Positions 39,356-48,753 of a DNA stretch of 64,000 nt are shown here, piece by piece (positions within the stretch are counted from its first letter, which is position 1; the number at the start of each line of letters is the position of its first letter). Source of the DNA: Paenibacillus polymyxa (GTDB lineage: Bacteria > Bacillota > Bacilli > Paenibacillales > Paenibacillaceae). The position numbers and the translations under genes are program-made. The notes below the pieces were generated by a model, which did not search any database, had not been told where the DNA came from, and was given only the letters and a program-made list of their open reading frames with translations. The stretch spans positions 4,029,501 to 4,093,500 of the forward strand of contig NZ_CP015423.1 of assembly GCF_001719045.1 (NCBI RefSeq), read 5' to 3'.

Positions 39356-40027
39356 ATGTGGGATTGGGATTACCTGATTCGGGTCATGTTTGCAGGATTA
39401 TGCGGCGCGTTAATCGGTTATGAGCGCAAAAGTCGGATGAAGGAGGCGGGCATTCGCACGCATTTCATTGTCGGTATTGGCGCAGCGCTCATGATGGTGG
39501 TATCCAAATATGGTTTCCAGGATCAAGCCGTCTGGTCTAACCTGTCGCTGGACCCTTCCAGAATAGCAGCACAGGTTATAAGTGGAGTGGGCTTTATCGG
39601 CGCAGGGATGATTTTTACACAAAAAAATAGAATTAAAGGACTGACCACTGCCGCAGGCATCTGGACTACCGCCGGAATCGGTATTGCCGTAGGTGCAGGG
39701 ATGTATGGGCTTGGTGCAGGTGTAACGTTGTTTATTTTAGCGGCTCAGTCCTTGCTCCATAGTCGTTTTTATCAGATGGCCACCCCGTCCACGCAACAAG
39801 TGGTTGTTCAGGTCGACAATGAGCCGGGCGTACTGAATCGGATCAAAGAACTGCTGAAGCACAAGAAGCTGACGATTCACAGCTTTCACGTCGAGCGCAT
39901 CAATAACGGCGAGCAGTTGGTTATTCATATGCTCTTAAAGCTGTCCCGGTCAGAGGGAGTGGAGGAACTGCTGTCACTGCTTCAAGAGATGGAAGGTATT
40001 CGTTCAGTCGAGACCAAGTCCAATTAG
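39356..40027 (+). CDS. MgtC/SapB family membrane protein
   Basis: 223 residues: four to five membrane helices with the family signature GALIGYERKSRMKEAGIRTH and GVGFIGAGMIF, then a soluble ACT-like C-terminal domain (about 145-223). MgtC proteins help survival in low magnesium and modulate membrane ATPase and cyclic-di-nucleotide linked processes; the exact role in Gram-positive soil bacteria is open. GGAG lies ten bases before the ATG. Convergent with the cyclophilin gene. Confidence 0.9.
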   Translation: MWDWDYLIRVMFAGLCGALIGYERKSRMKEAGIRTHFIVGIGAALMMVVSKYGFQDQAVWSNLSLDPSRIAAQVISGVGFIGAGMIFTQKNRIKGLTTAAGIWTTAGIGIAVGAGMYGLGAGVTLFILAAQSLLHSRFYQMATPSTQQVVVQVDNEPGVLNRIKELLKHKKLTIHSFHVERINNGEQLVIHMLLKLSRSEGVEELLSLLQEMEGIRSVETKSN

Positions 40028-40211
40028 ACGAATTTACTGCTCATACAGTAGCTTTTTTGTCGAACGCTGGCGGCTTTTATAACGAAAAAAAACTTTAGAA
40101 ATAATGATTGAAAACGCTTCCTTTTGTGTATATACTCTTACTACATCACAGAGGCAGCAGCCAAACAAAGACCCCATGCATATGCACAGGGCCGTTGTTA
40201 TCATCCAGATA

Positions 40212-40889
40212 TTACTTTACTTTGACTGGAGCTGGATATTTTTTACCCAGCGTATCCACAGTGACTTTTTTCATCGTAGCCGGTTGGATCGGTTTGTCAT
40301 TGCTATCCCGCTTGGAATTGACGATAGCATCGACCACATCCAACCCGGACGTTACTTTACCGAAAGCGGCATATTGACCGTCGAGGTAGTCCGCATCGGC
40401 AACCATGATGAAAAATTGCGATCCGGCCGAATCCAGATCCGCTGAGCGGGCCATGGATAATACGCCACGTGTATGTTTGAGTGTATTGTTAACACCATTG
40501 CTCTTGAATTCGCCTTTGATACTGTAGCCGGGGCCACCTGTACCGTTACCTTGCGGATCACCACCCTGAATCATAAAGCCTGGGATAACACGGTGGAAAA
40601 TGGTACCGTTATAGGCTCCCTTTTGCACCAAAGAAATGAAATTGTTAACCGTGTTCGGTGCTACTTCCGGATACAGCTCAAGCTTAATTTTCTTGCCATC
40701 ATTCATGACAATCGTGACAATCGGATGGGAAACAGCCTTGTTCTTGTCTTTAGTCGCAGCAGGAGTTGTAGTGCTTGTTCGGCTGGCAGCTTCCACATCG
40801 GCCGCTTTTGTACCGCATCCAGCAACCAGCACGAGCATGATGGCCAGTAGGCACAGCGTGTACCATGGGCGTATCGTTTTTCGGTTCAT
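40212..40889 (-). CDS. Cyclophilin-type peptidyl-prolyl isomerase, lipoprotein
   Basis: 225 residues: lipoprotein signal with lipobox LVAGC (cysteine at residue 25), a short Thr/Ala-rich linker, and a cyclophilin domain with FHRVIPGFMIQGGD, MARSADLDSAGSQFFI and the AFGKVTSG end, containing the catalytic arginine and phenylalanine/glutamine. It should assist folding of secreted proteins on the outer membrane face. AGGAGG precedes the ATG. Confidence 0.92.
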   Translation of the reverse strand: MNRKTIRPWYTLCLLAIMLVLVAGCGTKAADVEAASRTSTTTPAATKDKNKAVSHPIVTIVMNDGKKIKLELYPEVAPNTVNNFISLVQKGAYNGTIFHRVIPGFMIQGGDPQGNGTGGPGYSIKGEFKSNGVNNTLKHTRGVLSMARSADLDSAGSQFFIMVADADYLDGQYAAFGKVTSGLDVVDAIVNSKRDSNDKPIQPATMKKVTVDTLGKKYPAPVKVK

Positions 40890-41065
40890 TGATATTCCTC
40901 CTGAAAGGTTGGATGATGTAACATCCTAATTTTAAAGTTTGGGGGCAGCGCAGAACACTTTTCCATTTTCTATCATACCTTTTTTGCTGGGCATAAGGAA
41001 ATACGGGTTTGAAAGCCGTATTCTTGACCCATACTGCTGCTATTCCCAAGGAAAGGGGCAGGATC

Positions 41066-41179
41066 ATGATGGAGGTAGACAAAAAGCTGGCAAAAGGTCT
41101 CATATGGGGTATGGCGTTCAGTCTGCCGGTTTGGGTAGGGGTGCTGTACTCAGTACAACATATTCGTGACTGGCTATAA
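41066..41179 (+). CDS. Small single-helix membrane protein (37 aa)
   Basis: A 37-residue reading frame (start MMEVDKKLAKGL, then one membrane helix with MAFSLPVWVGVLYS, end HIRDWL). GGAAAGGGGCAGG lies before the ATG at 41066 and a terminator follows 18 nt after the stop. The charged start, single helix and own expression signals suggest a real small protein of unknown function. Confidence 0.55.
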   Translation: MMEVDKKLAKGLIWGMAFSLPVWVGVLYSVQHIRDWL

Positions 41180-41196
41180 CATAAAGCGTAAAGATA

Positions 41197-41226
41197 GGCC
41201 AAAACCGTTATGGTTTTGGCTTATTT
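41197..41226. terminator. Bidirectional terminator
   Basis: GCCAAAACC and GGTTTTGGC form a 9-bp stem with a GTTAT loop between the small membrane protein gene and the convergent DUF3886-like gene. Confidence 0.7.
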
Positions 41227-41478
41227 GTATTTGTGCCAGTCCAAATTGCTGTTATTCAGCAGATGCTCAAAGTTGTTATCTAGCTTCTTCTGTTCAGCTT
41301 TTTTTGCTTCGACGGCACGCTGCCGTTCGTCTTCTTTACGCTTGTCCTGTTCTGCTTGGGCTTCATTGGCTTGAGCCTTAAGTTTATTCAGCACATCCTG
41401 ACTCAACAGATCCTTTAACGTAGCAGGTTTGTCCTGAGCCGCAGGAGCAGGGGAAGACGAATTTCTCTTCTTAGCCAT
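41221..41478 (-). CDS. YqkE-like (DUF3886) small charged protein
   Basis: 85 residues: a Ser/Pro/Ala-rich start, then TLKDLLSQDVLNKLKAQ and a long Lys/Glu/Gln-rich coiled-coil helix, ending FEHLLNNSNLDWHKYK. This matches the DUF3886/YqkE pattern of Bacillus relatives. Function unknown, cytoplasmic. GGAG before ATG 41478. Confidence 0.8.
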   Translation of the reverse strand: MAKKRNSSSPAPAAQDKPATLKDLLSQDVLNKLKAQANEAQAEQDKRKEDERQRAVEAKKAEQKKLDNNFEHLLNNSNLDWHKYK

Positions 41479-41608
41479 GTCATCAACTCCATTCCATTCG
41501 ATTATATCAGCTTCTTCACGGTTGTTCCACGATTGAAGGATGAGGGGGCGGTAGACTTTTCTAATTTAGAGGGTAATAATGGAATGAGCAGAAGGGACGT
41601 GTGGCATC

Positions 41609-42841
41609 ATGCATCTATATTGGAAGCGAAATCTGGTCATTTTGTGGATTGGAGTATTGTTTTGCAGCATGGCCTATTCCGTGTCTATTCCGTTTTTACC
41701 TATATTTCTGAATACGGAAATGGGTGTAAATGATCATCTGGAACTGTGGTCGGGGATTGCCTTTGGAGTCACTTTTTTAGCCAGCGCGCTGATTGCCCCA
41801 TTTTGGGGTTCGCTTGCGGATAAGTATGGACGTAAGCCGATGCTGATTCGTTCAGGCTTTAGCCTGGCGGTGTTGTACCTGATATGTGCTTTGGTGACAG
41901 ATCCATATGTGTTCGTAGGAGTACGGTTGTTTCAAGGCCTACTATCCGGGTTTATTCCTGCTGCGATTGCGCTGGTCGGAACAGGTTCGCCTGAGGAGAA
42001 AACCGGCTATGCACTCGGTATTATGGCGACCGCTGGGGCAACAGGCAGCATTATAGGTCCGTTAATTGGCGGTGTGGTGAGCCATTATTATGGCAATCGG
42101 AATGCCTTTTTTTTCTCAGCAGCTCTTGTACTGGTATCTGCGTTAATCGCGACCTTTGGCGCTAGAGAGGACAGCTTCAAGGGAACCAGTACCCGCTCGC
42201 ATGTTCGTGATGATATCAAGGAGGCTATTGCTAATCGGCCTTTGTGCTTTTTGCTTATTCTGGCGGGATTAAGTACTTTTTCCGTCATGATCTTGGAACC
42301 GTTAATTACGGTGTATGTGCTTGAAATGGGAGTTGACCGTAGCCAGGCGTCTTTAAGTTCCGGGATTGTATTCTCAGCCGTAGGCATCGCGGCGGTGCTG
42401 ATGGCTCCCCGATGGGGACGGATTGGAGGACGGACCGGATTTGCACACGTGCTGCTGATTGGGCTGATCGGTTCGGGAATCGGGAATATCTTACAATTTT
42501 TTATAACCAACTTTGTTGGTTTTGGTGCGCTTCGGTTTGGATATGGATTGTTTTATGCGTCCGTCATGCCTGCTATCAACGCGATGACTGTGGAGGTCAC
42601 CAAGCCGGAGTTTCGCGGACGAGCCTTTAGCTTGAGCCAATCAGCCACTCAACTCGCGACAATGGCAGGGCCGTTGATTGGCGGTATGCTTGGCAGCTGG
42701 ATGCCGATCCGCTGGATCTTTGTGTTAAACGGTGGCATACTGCTGCTTGCAGCGTTGCTGCTAGGGGTGAAGGGGAAAAACGTGTTCCCGGTTTCAGCCA
42801 AGAAGAACGTCACGGATCAGGATATTCATTCTGCCGGATAA
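41609..42841 (+). CDS. MFS multidrug efflux transporter
   Basis: 410 residues with 12 membrane helices. The A motif GSLADKYGRKPML between helices 2 and 3 and the antiporter motif C ATAGATGSIIGPLIGGVV in helix 5 mark a drug:H+ antiporter of the 12-TMS family. The start is preceded only by AAGGGA at some distance, so a nearby alternative cannot be excluded. Single gene. Confidence 0.88.
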   Translation: MHLYWKRNLVILWIGVLFCSMAYSVSIPFLPIFLNTEMGVNDHLELWSGIAFGVTFLASALIAPFWGSLADKYGRKPMLIRSGFSLAVLYLICALVTDPYVFVGVRLFQGLLSGFIPAAIALVGTGSPEEKTGYALGIMATAGATGSIIGPLIGGVVSHYYGNRNAFFFSAALVLVSALIATFGAREDSFKGTSTRSHVRDDIKEAIANRPLCFLLILAGLSTFSVMILEPLITVYVLEMGVDRSQASLSSGIVFSAVGIAAVLMAPRWGRIGGRTGFAHVLLIGLIGSGIGNILQFFITNFVGFGALRFGYGLFYASVMPAINAMTVEVTKPEFRGRAFSLSQSATQLATMAGPLIGGMLGSWMPIRWIFVLNGGILLLAALLLGVKGKNVFPVSAKKNVTDQDIHSAG

Positions 42842-42991
42842 GCGAATCACACAGGATTGTCGAAGAGGACAACCTTAGAGTTCATAGAGCAGGTCTTTTT
42901 TTGTGTTATTAGATAATTATCCCAAACCTTTACTTTTAGTATACTTATTCATAACCCTCTACACTGATAATATGACAAGGAGGGATATATT

Positions 42992-43171
42992 ATGATAAGA
43001 GACGACATTTTGTGTCAACAGCTTGAGAAAGCTCGTCAAAAGCTGTATATTTTGCAAGCAAAATATGGTTTTAATCATGCCAGTGTGCTCAGACAGTCTG
43101 TAATTATGGATAACCTCATCAATCAATATAACCACCTTTTTTATATAAAAGAAAAAAAGCCAACTGCATAA
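42992..43171 (+). CDS. Spo0E-like aspartyl-phosphate phosphatase (59 aa)
   Basis: A 59-residue helical protein with the Spo0E family core: QQLEKARQKLY, then the segment SVLRQSVIMDNLINQYN carrying the spaced Ser and Asp of the SxxxD-type motif. Such proteins dephosphorylate Spo0A~P and hold back sporulation. ACAAGGAGG nine bases before ATG 42992 sets the start. A second paralogue lies at 61614. Confidence 0.85.
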   Translation: MIRDDILCQQLEKARQKLYILQAKYGFNHASVLRQSVIMDNLINQYNHLFYIKEKKPTA

Positions 43172-43287
43172 ATGGAAGCGATGGGCGAGAAACTTTTGGT
43201 GAGGTCACTCGCCCTTATATTGTAGCGCTGATACTTATCACAACGATGCTTGTCTTAACTTTTATAACTAGTGTGCAATCTTTCATT

Positions 43288-44190
43288 TTAGGTACGGTTT
43301 GTTTGATGTGCACTCAGTAAAACACCGATAATAACGACCAAACCGCCAATGATTTGGCGCCATGTAATTGTTTCTTGCAAAAGCAACACAGAAAATAAGA
43401 CTCCAAATATCGGAACCAAATTCATCAGAGAAACGGAACTACTCGGTGACAGCTTGATTAATCCGTAATTGTAGAGCAAAAATGCGATAACGGAGCAGAA
43501 TACACCCAGATATACTAATAACATAAACGATCCGGTTGTCGGAACCTGCCAACGATCCTTTTCTAATAGAGCCAACGGTATGAAAAAGATACTCCCTGCA
43601 ACGGTTTGATAAAAAGATAACGTCACAGGCGGATATTTGTCCACAACCTTGCGCGTCATGAAAGTGTAAAACGCCCACGCAAAACCCGTCCCGATTAATA
43701 TTAAATTTCCGATTAGTTGATTCTTACTATCCGAACTTTCGCCAACTGAAGTCAAGAAATATACCCCGATCATGGCCAGTGCTATGCCGCAAATTTTATA
43801 TTTGGATATTTTCACTTTATACAAAATAAGTTCAAGCAGCGACGTAATTGCGGGATATGATGCAACAATTAATGCTGCGTTGGAAGCGGTAGTCAGGCTA
43901 ACCCCTATATTCTCCATTGAAAAGTAGAGAGTGATCCCCAAAACACCACTAAACGAAATCGTAGCCAAATCTTTTGGCTTTACTTTGACATGTTCTTTTT
44001 TAATCAGCAAAACGATACCTAGCACAACGGAAGCTATAATAAATCTGGAAAGACCCAAGGTAAGAGGGGGGAACGTCGTGTAGGCTGCTTTGGTGGCAAT
44101 AAACGATGTACTCCAGATCAATAGGGCCAGAATCGTAGAACCGTAGTAAATCCGGTTGCTTTCGCTGTGATGAGCTATGACTTTGTTCAA
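43288..44190 (-). CDS. EamA/DMT family transporter
   Basis: 300 residues with ten membrane helices in two EamA halves (about 15-145 and 160-295), GGLVVIIGVLLS near the end. GGGAGG seven bases before a TTG at 44190 sets the start, so initiation is from TTG. Members export amino acids or metabolites. It is divergent from a TrmB-type regulator, its likely controller. Confidence 0.88.
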   Translation of the reverse strand: MNKVIAHHSESNRIYYGSTILALLIWSTSFIATKAAYTTFPPLTLGLSRFIIASVVLGIVLLIKKEHVKVKPKDLATISFSGVLGITLYFSMENIGVSLTTASNAALIVASYPAITSLLELILYKVKISKYKICGIALAMIGVYFLTSVGESSDSKNQLIGNLILIGTGFAWAFYTFMTRKVVDKYPPVTLSFYQTVAGSIFFIPLALLEKDRWQVPTTGSFMLLVYLGVFCSVIAFLLYNYGLIKLSPSSSVSLMNLVPIFGVLFSVLLLQETITWRQIIGGLVVIIGVLLSAHQTNRT

Positions 44191-44234
44191 GTTAAATCCT
44201 CCCTGAAGTAATTCCCTGTGAAATATAATAGTTG

Positions 44235-44254
44235 CTACTATAGTGACTACTATA
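44235..44254. promoter_or_regulatory. Direct repeat between EamA and TrmB genes
   Basis: CTACTATA occurs twice (44235-44242 and 44247-44254), 12 bp apart start to start, about one helical turn, 45-65 nt upstream of the EamA start. ACTATAGT at the first copy is also a dyad. Candidate regulator site. Confidence 0.4.
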
Positions 44255-44344
44255 AAAACGTTACTAAAAAGATAGTGTGTATATCAGTTTTTGTCAAGGG
44301 GAAGTGATATAGTAAGGATGAACACGAATTGAGGAGAAGACGTC

Positions 44345-45205
44345 ATGAAACCAAAACCAAATATATTAGAAATTCTAAGAGATTTGAATTTTAGTGAATA
44401 TGAAGCCAAGGCTTATGTGACCTTATTGGAAAGCTCTCCACTTTCGGGATACGCCGTTTCATTGAATTCCGGGGTACCGAGATCCAAAATTTACGAGGTT
44501 TTGTCTGGAATGGTTAACCGTGGGGATATCATGGTCAGTCAAGAAAATACCCCTCTATATGTGCCGCTTCCGCCACATGAATTGATTGCCCAGAGAAAAC
44601 GCAAAGCAGAGCAGATTTTCAATGTGGCGCAAGAGAGTTTGGAGCAGTACACAGCATCATTTCAAAATAGAGAGAATATTTGGAATATTTCGGGGTATGA
44701 AGCCATTATCAATCGCATAAATGAAGGGGTAAAGGGAGCAAAACACCGAATTTTATTAGAAATTTGGAAAGAGGATGCCGAGGTGTTCCGAGATGCCTTA
44801 GAGCAAGTCGCTCAACAAGGAATTGAAGTGATCATTGTAGCGTATGGGGAGCTTAACTTTGATTTCGCTACTGTTTACCGCCATGATATGAGTGAGGAGA
44901 TTACGTCTGAAATTGGTGGTCGGTGGATTGTACTTAGCATAGACGACCGGGAGGTCGTAGCTGGCATACTTTCACTTGGTGATGACAGCCGCGCTGCATG
45001 GACGTTGCATCCGGGGCTGGTGATGCCGATTACTGAAGTGATTATTCATGATATTTATATCATGGAGATCCTATATGAGTTCCGTGAACAATTAGAGGAG
45101 AAATTCGGCCCTAATCTAATTCATCTTCGCAATAAATTTGCTATGGGCCCGAATGGCAAAGGATATTATGTTCCTTTGACTGAAAAAAGCATTAAACGTG
45201 TATAG
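44345..45205 (+). CDS. TrmB family transcriptional regulator
   Basis: 286 residues: N-terminal TrmB winged helix (about 8-75, NFSEYEAKAYVTLLESSPLSG, given in part, with SGVPRSKIYEVL as recognition region), a coiled-coil linker and a C-terminal PLD-like/TrmB-C ligand domain. GAGGAGA precedes the ATG. In archaea TrmB controls sugar genes; in Firmicutes targets vary. Divergent EamA transporter is the likely target. Confidence 0.88.
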   Translation: MKPKPNILEILRDLNFSEYEAKAYVTLLESSPLSGYAVSLNSGVPRSKIYEVLSGMVNRGDIMVSQENTPLYVPLPPHELIAQRKRKAEQIFNVAQESLEQYTASFQNRENIWNISGYEAIINRINEGVKGAKHRILLEIWKEDAEVFRDALEQVAQQGIEVIIVAYGELNFDFATVYRHDMSEEITSEIGGRWIVLSIDDREVVAGILSLGDDSRAAWTLHPGLVMPITEVIIHDIYIMEILYEFREQLEEKFGPNLIHLRNKFAMGPNGKGYYVPLTEKSIKRV

Positions 45206-45237
45206 AGATTGTCCGAGGTTCGATGTGCAAAAATAAA

Positions 45238-45270
45238 CAGGCCCATGGAGTGTTATTCCATGAGCCTAAT
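45238..45270. terminator. Bidirectional terminator
   Basis: GGCCCATGGA and TCCATGAGCC pair (one G-U/mismatch) around GTGTTAT; TAATTTT follows on plus and TGTTTATTTTT on minus. It separates the convergent TrmB and DUF1593-like genes. Confidence 0.72.
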
Positions 45271-45290
45271 TTTATTGATGTTGTGTTCTA

Positions 45291-46913
45291 TTATTTTACG
45301 GTTACAATCACACGTTGATAATGCTTTAAAGGATGTTTACCATTGTCCTGTACCTCTGCGATGATATGAATCGTATTTCCAGACTTAGCATCTGCAGGAA
45401 CTGTGAAACTTGCTGTATTTGTGTCACTTCCTTGCAAGTCAATTGTGTTTACTTTCTCGCCTTTAGCTACTTCTCGGTGAAGCCCAAGCTGCATTTCCCC
45501 CAGCAATTCAGGTTTAACTTGTGCGGGTTGGACTTTGGAATCTTCATACGTGTCGGCTTCAAAATATCTCCACCATTTGTAAGACAATTGATCACCGTCG
45601 GGATCTGCACCTTCTGCATGCAGGGTTATTTTCTCCCCTGGGCTAGCCGTTAGGTCTAATCCTTCTTTAATGGTCAATGTTGGATTATGGTTGGCATCTT
45701 TGTAGTCGGATGCAATAGCCCAATCTGCACGAGCAGCAAAGTCATTTTGAATATCATCAAACCAACGCATCAAAGAATATTCTGCTTCGAATTTTTTCGT
45801 ATGCACATCATAATCTAACACGGTATTTCTAAACAATTTATCGTTAACGACACCGAAACGACCTCCCCAGCCACCATAGGTTGGATTTTCCATACTCCGC
45901 AATCCGTTATCAATTAAATAGAAGAAGGATGGAGAATCACCTTCAGAAATAAAGTCATACTTGTCGTATTGTGGATTTTTCTTTAAGTAGGCTTCACTGC
46001 CTCTTTGTTCTTCATCCAACTCGCCTTTGATGATATTGCCATCGCCCATCAAGGCATACATATTGAGCAACTTGCCATGACCCTCTTTAATATTTTTGAA
46101 ATTCCATTCCCCGTGCAACTTGCTGTTTACTTCTTCTGTGTGCATTTTCCAAGCATAAGCGAAATGCCAGAAGTTAGATTGATCATTAATAATTCTGATG
46201 TCAGGCCAATTTTTAGCGATGTAATTATTGTAGCTATCGTCCTGGTCCAGAATGATGTACAGTACGAGTTTATCACTTGCTTTTTTTCGAATCGTTTCCC
46301 ATTGATCTGTATTTTTATATTCGTCTTCAATGGACTTTAAAGCTCTGGCCGTGGTATTGGTTCCACCCCAAGTTTGTACGTATAAATCTCTTTTGTCATC
46401 GTCCAGGAAAAGCGTTTTAAGGAAATTGGAGCCTTCCGTTTCTTTGTCCATTTCACCTTTATTTGAAATGTTACCTATTTTGGTAACGCTCTTGATATAT
46501 TCAGGCTTTGGATATCCCTCGGCATGTTTAATTAAGTTGGGATAAATCTCTCCGTAGGCATCAATCATATCCGTTACCCATTGGGTTCCGGTCCATCTAA
46601 ATGGCTTGATACCAGCTTTTTCATCACCTGCATAATGATATACAGAGCTAGTCAGTACAATCCCGGACAAATCCATTTCATTGGAGTAAAGAAGGAAGCG
46701 AATGACAGAGTTCATATCATCTACTTCTCCATCGGTAGTGATCACCGTTCTGGCCTTGGTAGTTTTATTTTCTACTTTATTTTCCGTTTGTTTTTCTGTT
46801 GGAGCAGCGCTTTCATCTTTCACAACGGCGGGCGCCTTACCACTGCAACCACTGATGATCAGAATACATATCATGGCTAATAGAAAAATGCTTAACCCTT
46901 TTCTTTCTCTCAT
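45291..46913 (-). CDS. Lipoprotein with DUF1593/nucleoside-hydrolase-like domain and Ig-like tail
   Basis: 540 residues: lipobox IISGC (cysteine near 23), Lys/Glu/Thr-rich linker, then a domain starting RTVITTDGEVDDMNSVIRF that resembles the aspartate cluster of nucleoside hydrolases and fits DUF1593 (about 55-410), and a beta-sandwich C-terminal part (about 415-540, ADPDGDQLSYKWW). DUF1593 proteins are secreted and often linked with carbohydrate use; activity is not established. AGAGAGGGG precedes the ATG. Confidence 0.82.
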   Translation of the reverse strand: MRERKGLSIFLLAMICILIISGCSGKAPAVVKDESAAPTEKQTENKVENKTTKARTVITTDGEVDDMNSVIRFLLYSNEMDLSGIVLTSSVYHYAGDEKAGIKPFRWTGTQWVTDMIDAYGEIYPNLIKHAEGYPKPEYIKSVTKIGNISNKGEMDKETEGSNFLKTLFLDDDKRDLYVQTWGGTNTTARALKSIEDEYKNTDQWETIRKKASDKLVLYIILDQDDSYNNYIAKNWPDIRIINDQSNFWHFAYAWKMHTEEVNSKLHGEWNFKNIKEGHGKLLNMYALMGDGNIIKGELDEEQRGSEAYLKKNPQYDKYDFISEGDSPSFFYLIDNGLRSMENPTYGGWGGRFGVVNDKLFRNTVLDYDVHTKKFEAEYSLMRWFDDIQNDFAARADWAIASDYKDANHNPTLTIKEGLDLTASPGEKITLHAEGADPDGDQLSYKWWRYFEADTYEDSKVQPAQVKPELLGEMQLGLHREVAKGEKVNTIDLQGSDTNTASFTVPADAKSGNTIHIIAEVQDNGKHPLKHYQRVIVTVK

Positions 46914-46995
46914 TTCTGTTCCCCTCTCTGAACGTTCCTATGATGTTTTTTGTGGATTATAACCATGTAGGTATTCTTTTTATTCAAGAATTAGG

Positions 46996-47062
46996 CATAA
47001 AAAAAACCTAAACATATATATGTCTCAACAAAAGTCGAGCATATATACATTTAGGTTTTGCC
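46996..47062 (-). terminator. Rho-independent terminator of the DAHP synthase gene
   Basis: AAAACCTAAA with ATATATG and CATATATA with TTTAGGTTTT form a long stem; the minus strand continues into a run of eight T. Confidence 0.75.
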
Positions 47063-47149
47063 TGCATGATCAGTCACAATCCTGATCCAATTCTACATCA
47101 TTATCTGAGAAAATGAAAGCGGTTTATGAATGCCGGCATAAAATTAGTT

Positions 47150-48232
47150 TTACGCTTTGAATAAACCGGATTCTTTGACTTCAGACAGGAAGTTGTGGAA
47201 CTCAGGAATGTTCAGCTGTTGCTGAGCATCGGACAAAGCGACTGCCGGGTTCGGGTGAACTTCCACCATGATACCGTCAGCTCCAGCAGCTAGGGCAGCT
47301 TTGGCGCAAGGGGCCAGGATGTCCTTACGTCCTGTAGAGTGAGTCACGTCTACCAATACAGGCAGATGGCTTTCCTTTTTCAAAATCGGAACAGCGGAAA
47401 TATCCAGCGTGTTACGCGTCCATTTTTCGTACGTACGAATACCGCGTTCAATCAGCATGACTTGCGTGTTACCACGGGAAACGATGTATTCAGCAGCATG
47501 AAGGAACTCTTCCATTGTGGCAGCCAGTCCGCGCTTGAGCAGAACCGGGGTTCTGGTTTCACCCGCAGCTTTGAGCAATTCAAAGTTGTGCATGTTGCGC
47601 GCACCAATTTGGATAATATCGATGTATTGGATCGCTTCCTCCAAATGTCTTGGATCGACGATTTCACTGATTGTAGCCAGCCCGAACTCGTCGCCTACAC
47701 GTTTAAGAATTTGCAATCCTTCTACGCCCAGTCCTTGGAAATCATACGGGGACGTACGTGGTTTGAACGCACCACCACGTAGAATCGGCACACCGGCTTC
47801 CTTGAGAGCCGCACCTACTTCGCGAGTTTGCTGGTAGCTTTCCACCGAGCAGGGACCTGCGACCATAATGGAGGCTTTGCCGCCCACCAGCGTATCTTTA
47901 ACCTTGATAACTGTGCTATCCGGTTGATTTTTGCGGCTGACGATCAGATGTTTTTTGTGTTCTTCTTTTTGATAGTTCAAAGAAGCCTTGAAAATATTTT
48001 TGAACAGCTGGCGAATCGTAGCATCGTCAAATGGTCCACGGTTAGCCGCGATCAGCTTGTCCAGCATTTGTTGCTCGCGTACCGGATCAAAGTCAGGTAC
48101 CCCTTGAGCTTCCTTCAATTTTCCAAGTTGTCCCGCCAGTTCAGCGCGTTGGGACAGCAACTCCAGCAATTGCAAATTTGTAGCATCGAGCTGTTCCCGC
48201 AACAGCTCCAAAGAATTTTCATTTGTAGACAT
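47150..48232 (-). CDS. aroA: Bifunctional chorismate mutase / DAHP synthase
   Basis: 360 residues, the length and layout of B. subtilis AroA (B. subtilis naming; not EPSP synthase). N-terminal AroQ chorismate mutase domain (about 1-90, [19 protein letters not shown] start), then DAHP synthase with [46 protein letters not shown] and DVTHSTGR. It makes the first shikimate-pathway intermediate, with the mutase domain acting as feedback sensor for chorismate/prephenate. ATG 48232 with GGGAAGGGTG upstream is the start; the frame opens earlier inside the leader. A T-box leader precedes it. Confidence 0.95.
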   Translation of the reverse strand: MSTNENSLELLREQLDATNLQLLELLSQRAELAGQLGKLKEAQGVPDFDPVREQQMLDKLIAANRGPFDDATIRQLFKNIFKASLNYQKEEHKKHLIVSRKNQPDSTVIKVKDTLVGGKASIMVAGPCSVESYQQTREVGAALKEAGVPILRGGAFKPRTSPYDFQGLGVEGLQILKRVGDEFGLATISEIVDPRHLEEAIQYIDIIQIGARNMHNFELLKAAGETRTPVLLKRGLAATMEEFLHAAEYIVSRGNTQVMLIERGIRTYEKWTRNTLDISAVPILKKESHLPVLVDVTHSTGRKDILAPCAKAALAAGADGIMVEVHPNPAVALSDAQQQLNIPEFHNFLSEVKESGLFKA

Positions 48233-48310
48233 ACAGTACACCCTTCCCGAATTTAAATTTGTTTTTTCTGTTAGCCCATGGACTTTTTTTTGCAGAAAAT
48301 AACACAAAAA

Positions 48311-48595
48311 GGCATTCGCCGCAAGGGACGAATGCCGTGGTACCACCCTAATTACAGAAGTATACATACGAATCGTCAACGTCGTTCAGTCGACGGCAGT
48401 AACTTCTGATCTTGATGCCCGTAACGGGGGCTTCCGGAAACCTCTACTGCGGACAAAGGAATGAATCCTTCTGTCGGTTCAAGGCTCGACTCGGGAGTGA
48501 ATTTCAACGCGGGATTGCGGTACGCTCTCAGCAATTCGTACCTTTCTGTGGGAATCCGTTAAACGTCTACTTGTCTCCGTCGATGTCTTTGTTCA
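48311..48595 (-). promoter_or_regulatory. T-box riboswitch leader of the DAHP synthase gene
   Basis: On the minus strand the leader has the AAGTAG stem-I start (near 48573), GCTGAGAG distal element, the T-box core AGGGTGGTACCACGG (48349-48335) and an overlapping terminator whose arms GGCATTCG and CGAATGCC flank CCC..GGG pairs (48311-48336) followed by TTTTT. In the expected specifier loop GAAATTCACTC, a UUC (Phe) codon fits at 48501-48499. Uncharged tRNA, likely tRNA-Phe, should allow readthrough. Confidence 0.9.
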
Positions 48596-48753
48596 TGGTA
48601 TTCAAAAGATTTGACCTTATTTTAAACAAAGTAGGTGCAGAAGGCAAGCCCTGATTATCAGGTTCAGTTTTCGCACCGTTTTGAATCGGTTATAATGTGA
48701 ACAGCAACGGGACCCCCTTGCAATCTAAAAGACGTGATGTCCGAGGAGGAATT

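Noticed and set aside
40109..40122. cre-like sequence TGAAAACGCTTCCT
   Set aside because: It lies between the ends of two convergent genes, where a catabolite operator would have no promoter to control.
42850..42910. Weak hairpin followed by T run after the MFS gene
   Set aside because: Stem is short and imperfect and not directly followed by the T run, so no terminator was called.
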